Positions 53,521 through 62,501 of a stretch of 64,000 nt of DNA are shown here, piece by piece. Under the pieces are notes generated by a model. That model had not been told where the DNA came from, ran no database searches, and worked only from the letters and a program-made list of their open reading frames with translations. Every line of letters starts with the position of its first letter. Position 1 is the first letter of the stretch. Location: NCBI GenBank assembly GCA_001577345.1, contig LSLI01000008.1:1-64000 (forward strand), given 5' to 3'. The position numbers and the translations under genes were made by a program. This DNA is from Candidatus Gallionella acididurans. GTDB taxonomy: Bacteria > Pseudomonadota > Gammaproteobacteria > Burkholderiales > Gallionellaceae.

Positions 53521-53886
53521 TTAGCCGCGGGATGGTTGGCGGGTTTTACCTGCCGCTTCCATCTTTTGCAAGTAATCATGCCATAGCGTTTCATGATTGC
53601 TTCCCAGATAACGAAGATATTCCCAGCTGTACAGGCCGGTGTCGTGGTCGTCATCGTATGATATTTTCAGGGCATAGCTGCCCACAGGCTCTATGCCAAG
53701 CACGTTCACATCCTGCTTGCCGATTTGCAGCACTTCCTGCCCCGGGCCGTGGCCGCGCACTTCCGCAGAAGGTGAGTATACGCGCAGGAACTCATAAGGC
53801 AGGCGGTGGCGCGACCCGTCCGAAAAGGCAATTTCCAGTTCGCGTGAATGCTGATGCAGGGTGATTTCGGTGGGTTGTTCTATCAT
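53521..53886 (-). CDS. DUF971 (GBBH-like N-terminal) domain protein
   Basis: This 121-residue protein has the DUF971 plan: [41 protein letters not shown], then [34 protein letters not shown]. The same domain begins eukaryotic gamma-butyrobetaine hydroxylases, where it binds zinc, but standing alone its role is unknown. It is upstream of ubiE in many betaproteobacteria. It is 3 bp from the rfaE2 stop, so co-transcription is likely. Confidence 0.85.
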   Translation of the reverse strand: MIEQPTEITLHQHSRELEIAFSDGSRHRLPYEFLRVYSPSAEVRGHGPGQEVLQIGKQDVNVLGIEPVGSYALKISYDDDHDTGLYSWEYLRYLGSNHETLWHDYLQKMEAAGKTRQPSRG

Positions 53887-53889
53887 GAT

Positions 53890-54375
53890 TTAAAGTGACC
53901 GTATTTTTTTCAGAAGTGCCGTTGTGGAGCGGTCGTGCAGAAACGGAATGCTGTGTACTGAACCGCCCCAGCCCTGAACCTCACTGGCGCCAACGATGTT
54001 CTCAATCCTCCAGTCGCCGCCCTTTGCCAATACGTCCGGGCTGCATGCGAGGATCAGGTCCAGCGGAGTGTCTGTGTCGAACAGCACCACCAGATTGACC
54101 GAATCAAGTGCCGCCAGCACCATCATGCGATCCAGCTCGGCATTGATCGGGCGGTCAGCACCCTTGCCCTGGCGCTTGACCGAAGCATCGCTATTCACCC
54201 CGACGATCAGTGAGGCTCCCAGTGCGCGGGCCTGTGCAAGGTAAGTCACGTGGCCGCGGTGCAATACATCAAAGCAGCCGTTGGTAAAAACAATCGGGCG
54301 CGGCAACGCGGCCACCCGTGAGGCAAGTTTGTCCAAAGAACAAATTTTGTGTTCGAATGCGGGTGCGGGATACAT
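53890..54375 (-). CDS. rfaE2: D-glycero-beta-D-manno-heptose 1-phosphate adenylyltransferase
   Basis: This 161-residue nucleotidyltransferase activates heptose-1-phosphate to ADP-heptose. [23 protein letters not shown] has the HxGH active site, and [25 protein letters not shown] is the conserved middle. It is the stand-alone C-terminal half of HldE; the sugar kinase half (RfaE1) is not in this window. It pairs with GmhA two genes upstream and supplies WaaC. Its ATG directly follows the dolP stop (TAAATG). Confidence 0.93.
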   Translation of the reverse strand: MYPAPAFEHKICSLDKLASRVAALPRPIVFTNGCFDVLHRGHVTYLAQARALGASLIVGVNSDASVKRQGKGADRPINAELDRMMVLAALDSVNLVVLFDTDTPLDLILACSPDVLAKGGDWRIENIVGASEVQGWGGSVHSIPFLHDRSTTALLKKIRSL

Positions 54376-54942
54376 TTAGTCTGTGTACTCAAACATTTTT
54401 ACAACGCTCTTGACGCCCCGGGTTGTGCTGGCGATCTCGGCGGCGGCATCGGCCTCGGCATGATTGACCAGGCCCAGCAAATACACTGTGCCATTTTCAG
54501 TCACTACCTTGACGCGGTCGGAATTGAAATTCTTGTTGTTCATAAAACGCAATTTTACGTTGGAGGTGATCAGGCCGTCACTGCTGCGCGAAGCCAGCGA
54601 ACTGGTGGGTGACACAACAAGCTCATTGTTCACGCTGCGGACTTTCTCGATGCCCGAGAGTATTTTTTCAATCTCTGCCTTGGTGGCTTCGTCAGGCACT
54701 TCGCCGCTGACCAGAACATGATAATTGAAACTCGTCACATTGACATGCCTGACGCTGTTGATTTGCCTGTCGATCAGCCCGGTGGCTGTGGTCTCAATCT
54801 TCTGATCATCAAAATAGGCTTCAGAAGTGCGCCTGTCCTGCGCCATCATTACCCCTGCGCCCACCCCGGCAGCAACGACGGGGACACATCCCTGCAGCGC
54901 GCCTGGAACCAGCACAAGCCACAGCAGCGGGACAACGCGCAA
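54376..54942 (-). CDS. dolP: BON-domain outer-membrane lipoprotein, DolP/YraP-like
   Basis: This 188-residue lipoprotein has a signal peptide with lipobox (PGALQGC). Two BON domains follow: ATGLIDRQINSVRHVNVTSFNYHVLVSGEV (~52-115) and SNVKLRFMNNKNFNSDRVKVVTENGTVYLLGLV (~126-185). DolP binds acidic phospholipid and supports envelope integrity. TTG 54942 is the likely start, with GGAGAA inside the end of the upstream gene (2 bp gap). The synteny is gmhA/diaA-dolP, as in E. coli. Confidence 0.88.
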   Translation of the reverse strand: MRVVPLLWLVLVPGALQGCVPVVAAGVGAGVMMAQDRRTSEAYFDDQKIETTATGLIDRQINSVRHVNVTSFNYHVLVSGEVPDEATKAEIEKILSGIEKVRSVNNELVVSPTSSLASRSSDGLITSNVKLRFMNNKNFNSDRVKVVTENGTVYLLGLVNHAEADAAAEIASTTRGVKSVVKMFEYTD

Positions 54943-54944
54943 CG

Positions 54945-55544
<600 letters not shown>

Positions 55545-55573
55545 TTATGTCCGGAAGTGGAATATTAACCGAA

Positions 55574-55915
55574 TCAGGCCTCGAACGCATTTTTTAGCCA
55601 TTGCAGGTTCCTGCCCTGCGCATCATCCATCAATATGGCATCGAAGCGGCAGGGCGGGGTATGCGTGAGGCCGCCCAGGTATTGCTGTGCGGTGCGGATA
55701 ATTCGTTGCTGTTTGCGCGCATCGATGCTGGCGGCCGCGCCCCCGAAATCCGTGCTGCTGCGCAGGCGCACCTCGACGAATACCAGCGATGTTTTGTCCA
55801 GCATGATCAAATCGATTTCGCCGAAACGGGAACGAAAATTCCGCGCCACCAATTCCAGTCCCTGGCTCTGCAAATATTGTTCAGACCATCGTTCGGCCTG
55901 GGAACCGGGGCTCAT
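55574..55915 (-). CDS. yraN: YraN family (UPF0102) endonuclease-like protein
   Basis: This 113-residue protein of the UPF0102 family reads AERWSEQYLQSQGLELVARNFRSRFGEIDLIMLDKTSLVFVEVRLRSS. The GEIDLI...FVEVR pattern is a PD-(D/E)XK nuclease core. The cellular role is unknown. The start overlaps the lpoA stop by 4 bp (ATGA). Confidence 0.93.
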   Translation of the reverse strand: MSPGSQAERWSEQYLQSQGLELVARNFRSRFGEIDLIMLDKTSLVFVEVRLRSSTDFGGAAASIDARKQQRIIRTAQQYLGGLTHTPPCRFDAILMDDAQGRNLQWLKNAFEA

Positions 55916-57177
55916 GGTTTACCTGTGGCTTTATCGGGGTTTTTATCCGGGAATATCTGGGCTGTCGGGGTGGCGGGTGCGTCAAGCAACTGCGCGTGCC
56001 CCTGCACAAACACAGCCGGGACCGCGTTGCGCTGGAAAGTGTGGCCATTGAGCACAATCTCACCGGTTACCCCGTCCAGCGGCAACGCTAAAGCGGGCTC
56101 GCCGGCAAGCAACACCTGGATTAAGCGGTATGAGTCTATGCCCAGCGCATATAGCCGATCCAGATCAATGCTGGGAAGCGGGGGGGTGGCGCGCGGGTAG
56201 ACCATGACAGCAGGGTGGTCGGGCTGCAACAGCCACGGCATATCCACAAAGCGGATGCCGTTCAAATCGTAATTGGTCAAAGTCTTGTCGTTGCCGACAA
56301 AGATTTGCGAGGTGGCATAGATAGGCAGCTTGTTGGGAAGATAAGGGCGGATCAAGTGAGCTTTGGCTGCGTCTGCGGCGAGGAATACCATCGTGTCGTT
56401 TATGTTCGCGATATCGGCGAATACCGATGGATCGCCATTGAATTCGACTTCCCGCAAAATCCCTCTATTCACGCTGCCGGCCGCATCTGACCATTCCTCT
56501 TCAAATGCGGCTTGCAGTCGCTGCGACAATTGCGAATGGGTCGTGATGATGATGGCCTGATGCAGGCCCTGTTTTTTTGCCAGCCGGGCAACTTCCCGCG
56601 CTTCCGACTCCATAGACATGCCAAAAAAGTACAATTGCCTGGCGGATTGTCCTTCAATGATGTTCAGCGCGAGGGTGGGCACAGGTATATCCTGTTCAGC
56701 CATCAGCGCACTGACGCCGTTGCGGGTTAACGGACCCACCACGGCGCGAGCACCGTTTGCGATCGCCTGGCGATAGATGGCGACAACCCCGGTGTTCTCG
56801 TCAAAATTGCTATACACGCGTACCGGCATCGCCTGGTTTCTGGGGTTGATTGCCGCGATGAAACCCCGCCTTACCGCGTCGGCCGAAGCGCCAAAACCCG
56901 GCGATTGCACCGGCAACAACAGCGCAATATGCGGGAAGGGCTTCTCGGTCGGGAGTACGGGTGGCGGTACGGGTTTGACCTCGGCGGGAATAATTGCAAC
57001 AGCCGGTTCACCGGTCGGGGCGGGTGATACAGGCGCTACACCGCTAATCGCGGGGATTGCAGGCGTCACCATTTCCTTATTGGCCGTTGCAGTTACTCCG
57101 CCGGGGATCTGCGGTGCGTTGCCGGCACAAGCGTATAGTGCGAACAAAATTATCAGCAGGGGGAATACACGTTGCAT
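55912..57177 (-). CDS. lpoA: Penicillin-binding protein activator LpoA-like lipoprotein
   Basis: This lipoprotein of about 421 residues begins MQRVFPLLIILFALYACAG, a short signal with lipobox. A Pro-rich linker (TPAIPAISGVAPVSPAPTG) follows, and then a type I periplasmic-binding fold (HIALLLPVQSPGFGASADAVRRGFIAAI, VVGPLTRNGVSALMAEQDIPVPTLALN). This is the LppC domain, which in E. coli activates PBP1A. The E. coli N-terminal TPR domain is absent, as in many betaproteobacteria. Start chosen at ATG 57177 (57186 possible). Its first codons overlap the divergent rsmI start. Confidence 0.85.
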   Translation of the reverse strand: MQRVFPLLIILFALYACAGNAPQIPGGVTATANKEMVTPAIPAISGVAPVSPAPTGEPAVAIIPAEVKPVPPPVLPTEKPFPHIALLLPVQSPGFGASADAVRRGFIAAINPRNQAMPVRVYSNFDENTGVVAIYRQAIANGARAVVGPLTRNGVSALMAEQDIPVPTLALNIIEGQSARQLYFFGMSMESEAREVARLAKKQGLHQAIIITTHSQLSQRLQAAFEEEWSDAAGSVNRGILREVEFNGDPSVFADIANINDTMVFLAADAAKAHLIRPYLPNKLPIYATSQIFVGNDKTLTNYDLNGIRFVDMPWLLQPDHPAVMVYPRATPPLPSIDLDRLYALGIDSYRLIQVLLAGEPALALPLDGVTGEIVLNGHTFQRNAVPAVFVQGHAQLLDAPATPTAQIFPDKNPDKATGKP

Positions 57178-58059
57178 AACGAACATCCGCAAAAGTTGGA
57201 GGGTGCATTATATGTAGTTGCCACCCCGATAGGAAATCTGCGTGACATCACGCTGCGCGCACTGGACGTTCTGGCGGCAGTGGACGTGGTTGCGGCCGAG
57301 GATACGCGTAACACTTCGCATTTGTTATCGCACCACGGAATCAGTGCGAAAAAACTGATTGCAGTCCACCAGCATAACGAGCGCGGTGCGACACAGAAAG
57401 TCATTATGCTGTTGCAGGCCGGGCAAAGCGTGGCCTTTGTCAGCGACGCGGGAACACCTGCGGTAAGCGATCCGGGAGCCTTGCTGGTGCAAACAGTTCT
57501 GGCGGCGGGCTTGCGGGTCATCCCGATACCCGGGGCAAATGCGGCGATAGCGGCCTTGTCAGCGGCCGGTTTGAGCGAAGCCCATTTTTTGTTTTACGGG
57601 TTTTTGCCGAACAAATCCGCCGCACGCCGGAGCGAACTGCAAACCTTGACCAGCCATCCTTGCGCGCTCGTGTTCTATGAAGCCCCGCACCGTATTCTGG
57701 AATGTGTGGTCGATCTGTGCGCGGTGCTGGGCGGCGAACGGCGGATCGTATTGGCGCGCGAAATTACCAAGCTGTTTGAAACAATACATGCATGCACATT
57801 ACATGAAGCTGAAGCCTGGCTGCTATCCGACAGCAACCAACAGCGCGGTGAATTCGTCGTGATGGTTTCCGGTGCGGTAGCGCAGCCCGGCCTGCCTCCG
57901 GAAACCCTGGCCACGTTGTCCAAATTGCTCGAAGAGCTGCCGCTCAAGCAGGCCGTGCAACTTGCAGCAAAGATCACAGGTGCCAACCGTAACGAGCTGT
58001 ATCAACAGGCTTTGCAAATCAAAAGTCAGGCAGAGTCAGGGGATACAGACATGGCATAA
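57172..58059 (+). CDS. rsmI: 16S rRNA (cytidine1402-2'-O)-methyltransferase RsmI
   Basis: This 295-residue SAM methyltransferase has GALYVVATPIGNLRDITLRAL, VAAEDTRNTSHLLSHHGI, the hallmark VSDAGTPAVSDPG and LPGANAAIAALSAAGL-type text. TTG 57172 has AGGGGG nine bases upstream; TTG 57196 is the alternative. It is divergent from lpoA, the conserved arrangement, with the two 5' ends overlapping by a few bases. Confidence 0.95.
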   Translation: MHNEHPQKLEGALYVVATPIGNLRDITLRALDVLAAVDVVAAEDTRNTSHLLSHHGISAKKLIAVHQHNERGATQKVIMLLQAGQSVAFVSDAGTPAVSDPGALLVQTVLAAGLRVIPIPGANAAIAALSAAGLSEAHFLFYGFLPNKSAARRSELQTLTSHPCALVFYEAPHRILECVVDLCAVLGGERRIVLAREITKLFETIHACTLHEAEAWLLSDSNQQRGEFVVMVSGAVAQPGLPPETLATLSKLLEELPLKQAVQLAAKITGANRNELYQQALQIKSQAESGDTDMA

Positions 58060-58067
58060 TCACTCCT

Positions 58068-59507
58068 ATGAATGATTTAACCAAAAAATTAATGCCGATT
58101 ATTTTGGCAGCGATGCTGGGCGGCTGTTCAGCGATGCCGAACTATGAACATCCGACTGCGCCCGATTCCTCATCGCGGCCCGACAGCGTGAAACTGAAGC
58201 CCACCAACGGGTTGGAGCTCGACGACTGGCAATATTATTTCCCTGCCCCGCGTTTGCAAATGTTGATCGAAGCCGCCCTGGAAAACAATCGCGACCTGGA
58301 CAAAGCTACCGCACGAATTGCCAGGGCCCGCGCGCAATATGGCAACCAGGATGCTGGCCGTTTGCCGAAATCGAACGCTGATGTGTCGCGGAACGACTCG
58401 CGGCCCGCGGCTTCGGTGCCGGACGATAATGAATCATCTTTACAGCAAAACAATCCGGAAGCGAATTTGCTGTCATATGAATCGGACTTCTGGGGACGTG
58501 TCGAAAGTCTGGGCACGTCAGCCAGGGCGAGTTACCTGGACACCGAACCGGCACGGCGGGCATTTCGCCTGTCGCTGGTCTCCGATGTGGCAAAAACCTA
58601 TTTGTCGCTGCTGGAAATGCGCGAGCTCAACCGGCTTGCCGACGCGCAAGTCAAGGCGTGCGCAGAATTGCAGGATTTGATAATGCGCCGGCATGAGGCT
58701 GGTATATCCAGCGACAAGGATTTGCTGCAGGCGCAAGAAGCTTCTCAGGCCGCAGTCGCCAATTCAGCAAATCTGAAGCAGTCGCAAATCGCGGAGGAGA
58801 GTTTCCTCAATGTGTTGACCGGGCAATCGATGGTGTTGACCGGGGATTTGCCGGAAGGACGCAGTCTTGCAGACCAGGGCATAAATTCCGGCCTGTTTGG
58901 CGGATTGTATTCTGATGTGTTGTTGCGGCGTCCCGACGTGCTGGCAGCCGAGCAAAAATTGCAGGCCGAGGGTGTCGATATCGGTGCAGCCCGTGCCACT
59001 TTCGTTCCGCGCATTACTTTGACAGGCAACACCGGGAATGCCAGCAGCAGCCTGACCAGCCTGTTCGATCCCGGCAATGGCGCATGGAATTTTCAACCCG
59101 CTATCGGGATTCCGCTGTTTGGTGCCGGACGTGACTCTGACAACCCGGCCCCCGCCAATTCACGCCAGATGATGGCAATTGCCCAGTATGAAAAGACCAT
59201 ACAGCAGGCATTACGCGAAGTGGAGGATCTGCTGCTTGCACGTAAAAAACTTGGCGGGCAGCTTGCCGTGCAACAAGCCAATACAGAAAGTCAGAAACAA
59301 TTATTGGACATGGTTAAGCTGCGCTATAAGGTGGGTGTCGTCAGTCATGTTGAGGTGCTAGAGGCGCAGCGCCAGGTGTTGGACGCTGAACAATCGGAGA
59401 TACAGGCGCGACTTGCCTGGTTGACCACGGCGACACAACTCTATAAGGCATTGGGGGGAGACGGAAATGACTCGGCAGAAAATGCAACGCAAAAAATTGC
59501 GGATTGA
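58068..59507 (+). CDS. Outer-membrane efflux lipoprotein, NodT/TolC family
   Basis: This 479-residue lipoprotein has signal and lipobox AAMLGGCSAMPNYEHP. Two OEP repeats form the TolC-like helical barrel: ALENNRDLDKATARIARARAQYG and then EEASQ-like helices with LLRRPDVLAAEQKLQAEG, FVPRITLTG and ALREVEDLLLARKKL, DMVKLRYKVGVVSHVEVLEAQRQVLDAE. That is the NodT type. No RND pump or adaptor gene is next to it, unusual for this family, so its partners are elsewhere. It is 8 bp after rsmI. Confidence 0.9.
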   Translation: MNDLTKKLMPIILAAMLGGCSAMPNYEHPTAPDSSSRPDSVKLKPTNGLELDDWQYYFPAPRLQMLIEAALENNRDLDKATARIARARAQYGNQDAGRLPKSNADVSRNDSRPAASVPDDNESSLQQNNPEANLLSYESDFWGRVESLGTSARASYLDTEPARRAFRLSLVSDVAKTYLSLLEMRELNRLADAQVKACAELQDLIMRRHEAGISSDKDLLQAQEASQAAVANSANLKQSQIAEESFLNVLTGQSMVLTGDLPEGRSLADQGINSGLFGGLYSDVLLRRPDVLAAEQKLQAEGVDIGAARATFVPRITLTGNTGNASSSLTSLFDPGNGAWNFQPAIGIPLFGAGRDSDNPAPANSRQMMAIAQYEKTIQQALREVEDLLLARKKLGGQLAVQQANTESQKQLLDMVKLRYKVGVVSHVEVLEAQRQVLDAEQSEIQARLAWLTTATQLYKALGGDGNDSAENATQKIAD

Positions 59508-59615
59508 GTAAGGCCTGAAGGGGCAGATCAAGTCTGCCGGCGAGCAAACAAGCAGGCGTTTGCTTTACAATCGCGAAATCATATTAAAACCCGTGCATCC
59601 AGCCGGAATGACATC

Positions 59616-60650
59616 ATGCAACAGTTGACCATTGCCCGTCCTGACGATTGGCACCTGCATTTACGCGATGGGGCGCTGATGCAGTCTGTCGTACAGGATA
59701 CCGCGCGGCAATTTGCCCGCGCCATCGTGATGCCCAATCTCAGGCCGCCGGTCACCACCATTGAACAAGCTCATGCCTACCGAGAACGCATTATCGCTGC
59801 GTTGCCCCGGGGCACGAAATTTGAGCCGTTGATGACGCTTTACCTGACAGACCGCACCTCCGCTGCAGAAATCAGGCGCGCCAAACAAAGCGGCATCGTG
59901 CATGCGGTCAAGTTTTATCCGGCGGGCGCAACCACGAATTCAGACTCGGGCGTGACCGACGTGCGCAAGACCTATCTGGCACTGGAGGAAATGCAGCGTT
60001 GCGGGATGCCGCTGCTGGTGCACGGAGAGGTGACCGCGCCTGATGTGGATGTTTTCGACCGCGAAGCGGTGTTCATCGAACGGGTATTGATTCCCCTGCT
60101 GAAAGACTTGCCGCAATTGCGCGTGGTGTTCGAACACATCACTACCCGGGACGCGGTGCAGTTTGTGACGGGTGCGCCGTCTCACATTGCCGCAACTATC
60201 ACCGCGCATCACCTGCTTTACAACCGCAATTCGATGTTTAGCGGCGGTTTGCGCCCGCATTATTATTGTCTGCCGGTGCTGAAGCGCGAAGTGCACCGTG
60301 AGGCGTTGGGCAAGGCTGCCATCAGCGGCAACCCGAAATTCTTCCTCGGCACCGACAGTGCGCCACACGGGCAGCATACCAAGGAAGCCGCCTGCGGTTG
60401 TGCCGGTTGCTATACTGCGCACGCTGCCGTCGAGCTGTATGCTGAAGCGTTCGAACAGCTGGACGCGCTGGATAGATTGGAAGGCTTCGCCAGTTTTTTC
60501 GGTGCGGATTATTATCGTTTGCCGCGCAACAGCGACAAGATCACGTTGCGCAAGGAAAGCTGGAAAGTTCCTGACAGCCTGGCCTTCGGCGAACATCGTC
60601 TGGTGCCGCTGCGTGCCGGAGAAAACATGGCCTGGAAATTTCAGGGCTGA
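59616..60650 (+). CDS. pyrC: Dihydroorotase, class II
   Basis: This 344-residue zinc enzyme of pyrimidine synthesis closes carbamoyl aspartate to dihydroorotate. The binuclear metal site HLHLRDG (residues 13-19), [12 protein letters not shown] with the carboxylated Lys, [17 protein letters not shown] and [12 protein letters not shown] are seen. The length is typical of E. coli-type PyrC (348). It stands with DUF2288 immediately after (1 bp gap). Confidence 0.96.
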   Translation: MQQLTIARPDDWHLHLRDGALMQSVVQDTARQFARAIVMPNLRPPVTTIEQAHAYRERIIAALPRGTKFEPLMTLYLTDRTSAAEIRRAKQSGIVHAVKFYPAGATTNSDSGVTDVRKTYLALEEMQRCGMPLLVHGEVTAPDVDVFDREAVFIERVLIPLLKDLPQLRVVFEHITTRDAVQFVTGAPSHIAATITAHHLLYNRNSMFSGGLRPHYYCLPVLKREVHREALGKAAISGNPKFFLGTDSAPHGQHTKEAACGCAGCYTAHAAVELYAEAFEQLDALDRLEGFASFFGADYYRLPRNSDKITLRKESWKVPDSLAFGEHRLVPLRAGENMAWKFQG

Positions 60651-60651
60651 T

Positions 60652-60969
60652 ATGGAAACGGCAGAAAATCACGGTGAAATATTCCGCGCCAATGTTAATC
60701 TGGAGACTGCCCAGATTGCCTGGAAGGAGCTGCAGCGCTATTTCGCCAGCGGGGTCGCGCTGGCCGTCGCTGCCGATCTCGATCTGGTCGAGGTTGCCTG
60801 CCAGATGTCACGCGACAATGCGGTGCAGATCCGCCAGTGGATGGCGTCGGGAAAGTTCGGCAAGGTAACTGACGGGCAGGCGGCGGAATGGATAGAGAAC
60901 GACACGCTGGTTTGGGCCGTGGTTGTAAGCCCGTGGGTGCTGGTACAGCCGGCGCGGCAGCTTCAGTAA
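60652..60969 (+). CDS. DUF2288 family protein
   Basis: This 105-residue soluble protein reads ANVNLETAQIAWKELQRYFASGVALAVAADLDLVEVACQMSRDN, followed by IRQWMASGKFGKVTDGQAAEWIENDTLVWAVVVSPWVLVQ. This is DUF2288, of unknown function, common in gamma- and betaproteobacteria. Its ATG lies one base after the pyrC stop, hidden within a longer frame, so it is probably translated with pyrC. Confidence 0.85.
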   Translation: METAENHGEIFRANVNLETAQIAWKELQRYFASGVALAVAADLDLVEVACQMSRDNAVQIRQWMASGKFGKVTDGQAAEWIENDTLVWAVVVSPWVLVQPARQLQ

Positions 60970-60987
60970 GGGTATCTCGGGGGCTGA

Positions 60988-61422
60988 ATGTTATCTGCAC
61001 ATGGCTGGTTTTACTGGGCACTGTTATCCGCGGTGTTTGCCGCAATGACGGCCATTTTCGCCAAGGTCGGCCTCGAAGGCGTAGATTCGGATTACGCCAC
61101 GCTGATACGTACCTTCGTGATCCTGCTGGTCCTGGCAGGCTTCGTGTATTCCACCGGAAAGTGGAGTGACCCGTTTGCGCTCAATCCAAAAACCTGGCTG
61201 TTCCTTTCGCTTTCCGGGCTGGCCACAGGCGCATCTTGGGTATGCTACTTTCGCGCACTGCAACTGGGTGCAGCTTCCAAAGTCGCGCCTGTGGACAAGT
61301 TCAGCCTGGTGCTGGTCGCGATCTTTGCGGTTATCTTTCTGAACGAGCGCCCCAGCTTGCGCGAGTGGCTGGGGATCATGCTGGTGGGAGCGGGCGTCGT
61401 GATCCTGAGTTTCAGAAGATAA
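60988..61422 (+). CDS. EamA/DMT-family membrane protein, half-size
   Basis: This 144-residue membrane protein carries a single EamA unit of five helices: FYWALLSAVFAAMTAIFAKVGLEGVDSD, VILLVLAGFVYSTG, LSLSGLATGASWVCYFRALQLG, KVAPVDKFSLVLVAIFAVIFLNERPSLREW and IMLVGAGVVILSF. Most DMT transporters have two such units, so it may act as a dimer. Substrate is unknown. Confidence 0.85.
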   Translation: MLSAHGWFYWALLSAVFAAMTAIFAKVGLEGVDSDYATLIRTFVILLVLAGFVYSTGKWSDPFALNPKTWLFLSLSGLATGASWVCYFRALQLGAASKVAPVDKFSLVLVAIFAVIFLNERPSLREWLGIMLVGAGVVILSFRR

Positions 61423-61486
61423 CAACTCCCTTGAGTAATCGGGCGCGCACCCGGCAGCCTGGAGTTACATTTCGCTACAGGTGCTG

Positions 61487-61933
61487 TTATAAAAAATCCG
61501 GCGAAATGACCAACCGCAGCCCGGCCTGGGATGATCCGTCGCGTTTGCTGAACCACCAAAGCGCACCTTTCTTGATACTGAATGAGCTTCCATCACAGCC
61601 CAGCAGGCTGGCCGCCACTTCGCCCAGGGTTGGCTGATGGCCGACTATCAATACGGTTCCACCCGCATCCGGCCAGCGTGCAGCCCGCAGCACTGCTTCA
61701 GCGGATGCACCGGGTGAGATGGTGGGCGCAAGGGTGAAATGATCGGTGAACGCGGCAACAGTCTGTTGCGTCCGCGTCGCCGGACTAACCAGGATGCGGG
61801 TATCACGGGGCAAATGTTGATGCAGAAATGCAGCGATTTTCGCTGCTTGCTTGATGCCCTTTTCGGTGAGCGCGCGCGAGTGATCCGGTGTACCTTCCTC
61901 CGCCTCCGCATGACGCCAGAGAATCAGCTCCAT
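61487..61933 (-). CDS. sixA: Phosphohistidine phosphatase SixA
   Basis: This 148-residue histidine-phosphatase-fold protein begins MELILWRHAEAEEGTPDHSRALTEKG. The RHG-type nucleophile is His8, and VSPATRTQQTVAAF and LIVGHQPTLGEVAASLLG (second His) complete the site. SixA removes phosphate from histidine residues on signalling proteins. It is convergent with the EamA gene. Confidence 0.88.
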   Translation of the reverse strand: MELILWRHAEAEEGTPDHSRALTEKGIKQAAKIAAFLHQHLPRDTRILVSPATRTQQTVAAFTDHFTLAPTISPGASAEAVLRAARWPDAGGTVLIVGHQPTLGEVAASLLGCDGSSFSIKKGALWWFSKRDGSSQAGLRLVISPDFL

Positions 61934-61966
61934 TTTCCTGCCTGAATATTACATTTCATTTGTTGC

Positions 61967-61981
61967 GTATATACCGTATAC
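61967..61981. promoter_or_regulatory. Inverted repeat GTATA-N5-TATAC upstream of the Lys-rich gene
   Basis: GTATATACCGTATAC, an inverted GTATA/TATAC pair with a 5 bp centre, lies 33 bp before the ATG at 62015, in the divergent gap with sixA. It could be an operator for a small dimeric regulator, perhaps the gene's own product. No clear promoter hexamers were assigned. Confidence 0.35.
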
Positions 61982-62014
61982 ACTGTTGTGCCACTCTAAT
62001 ACGAAGGGGATATT

Positions 62015-62413
62015 ATGACAACCACCAAGATTGCCGCCAAAATTGCCGCGAAGACAAGCAAAAAGCCGGGGGCCAAAAAAGCCTCCGTTACCTCAAAAGC
62101 CGGTGCTGCGTCCAAGCCGGTCAAAAAATCTGCGGTCAAGCCGGTGATTAAATCGGTACCGATAGAAGCCGGGAAGAAGGCGAAAAAAGAACACAAGCTG
62201 AAGGTGGTGCGCGACAGCTTCACGATGCCGCAAAACGAATATCAGCAAATCGCCGAAATCAAGGCGATCTGCCTGAAGGCAAAGGTGCACGTGAAAAAAA
62301 GCGAAGTTCTGCGTGCCGGGCTAAAGGTCTTGTCGGAGCTGGATCCCGCGAGATTGACGCTGGTCCTGAAAAGCCTGGAAAAAATCAAGACCGGCCGCCC
62401 GAACAAACACTAG
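62015..62413 (+). CDS. Lys/Ala-rich basic protein with C-terminal helical domain
   Basis: This 132-residue, very basic protein has an N-terminal tail of about 60 residues rich in Lys, Ala, Pro and Val (KTSKKPGAKKASVTSKAG), resembling histone H1 or AlgP tails. A folded part starts near residue 64 with KVVRDSFTMPQNEYQQIAEIKAICLKAKVHVKKSEVLRAGLKVL, a pattern like a ribbon-helix-helix DNA-binding unit. This type is common in betaproteobacteria as an unnamed protein. It has a GAAGGGG ribosome site. The DNA-binding role is inferred. Confidence 0.7.
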   Translation: MTTTKIAAKIAAKTSKKPGAKKASVTSKAGAASKPVKKSAVKPVIKSVPIEAGKKAKKEHKLKVVRDSFTMPQNEYQQIAEIKAICLKAKVHVKKSEVLRAGLKVLSELDPARLTLVLKSLEKIKTGRPNKH

Positions 62414-62417
62414 CAAA

Positions 62418-62434
62418 CCCCACCCGCGGTGGGG
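62418..62434 (+). terminator. GC-rich hairpin after the Lys-rich gene
   Basis: CCCCACC, a 3 nt loop and GGTGGGG form a perfect 7 bp stem, 4 bases after the stop codon. No T-run follows, so it may be a weak or Rho-aided terminator. Confidence 0.4.
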
Positions 62435-62501
62435 CGGCATATTCCGACCCTGCACGTCCCGAGTTTGTCTATTTCATTATTGTACTGACTGAGCGCCCGG
62501 T

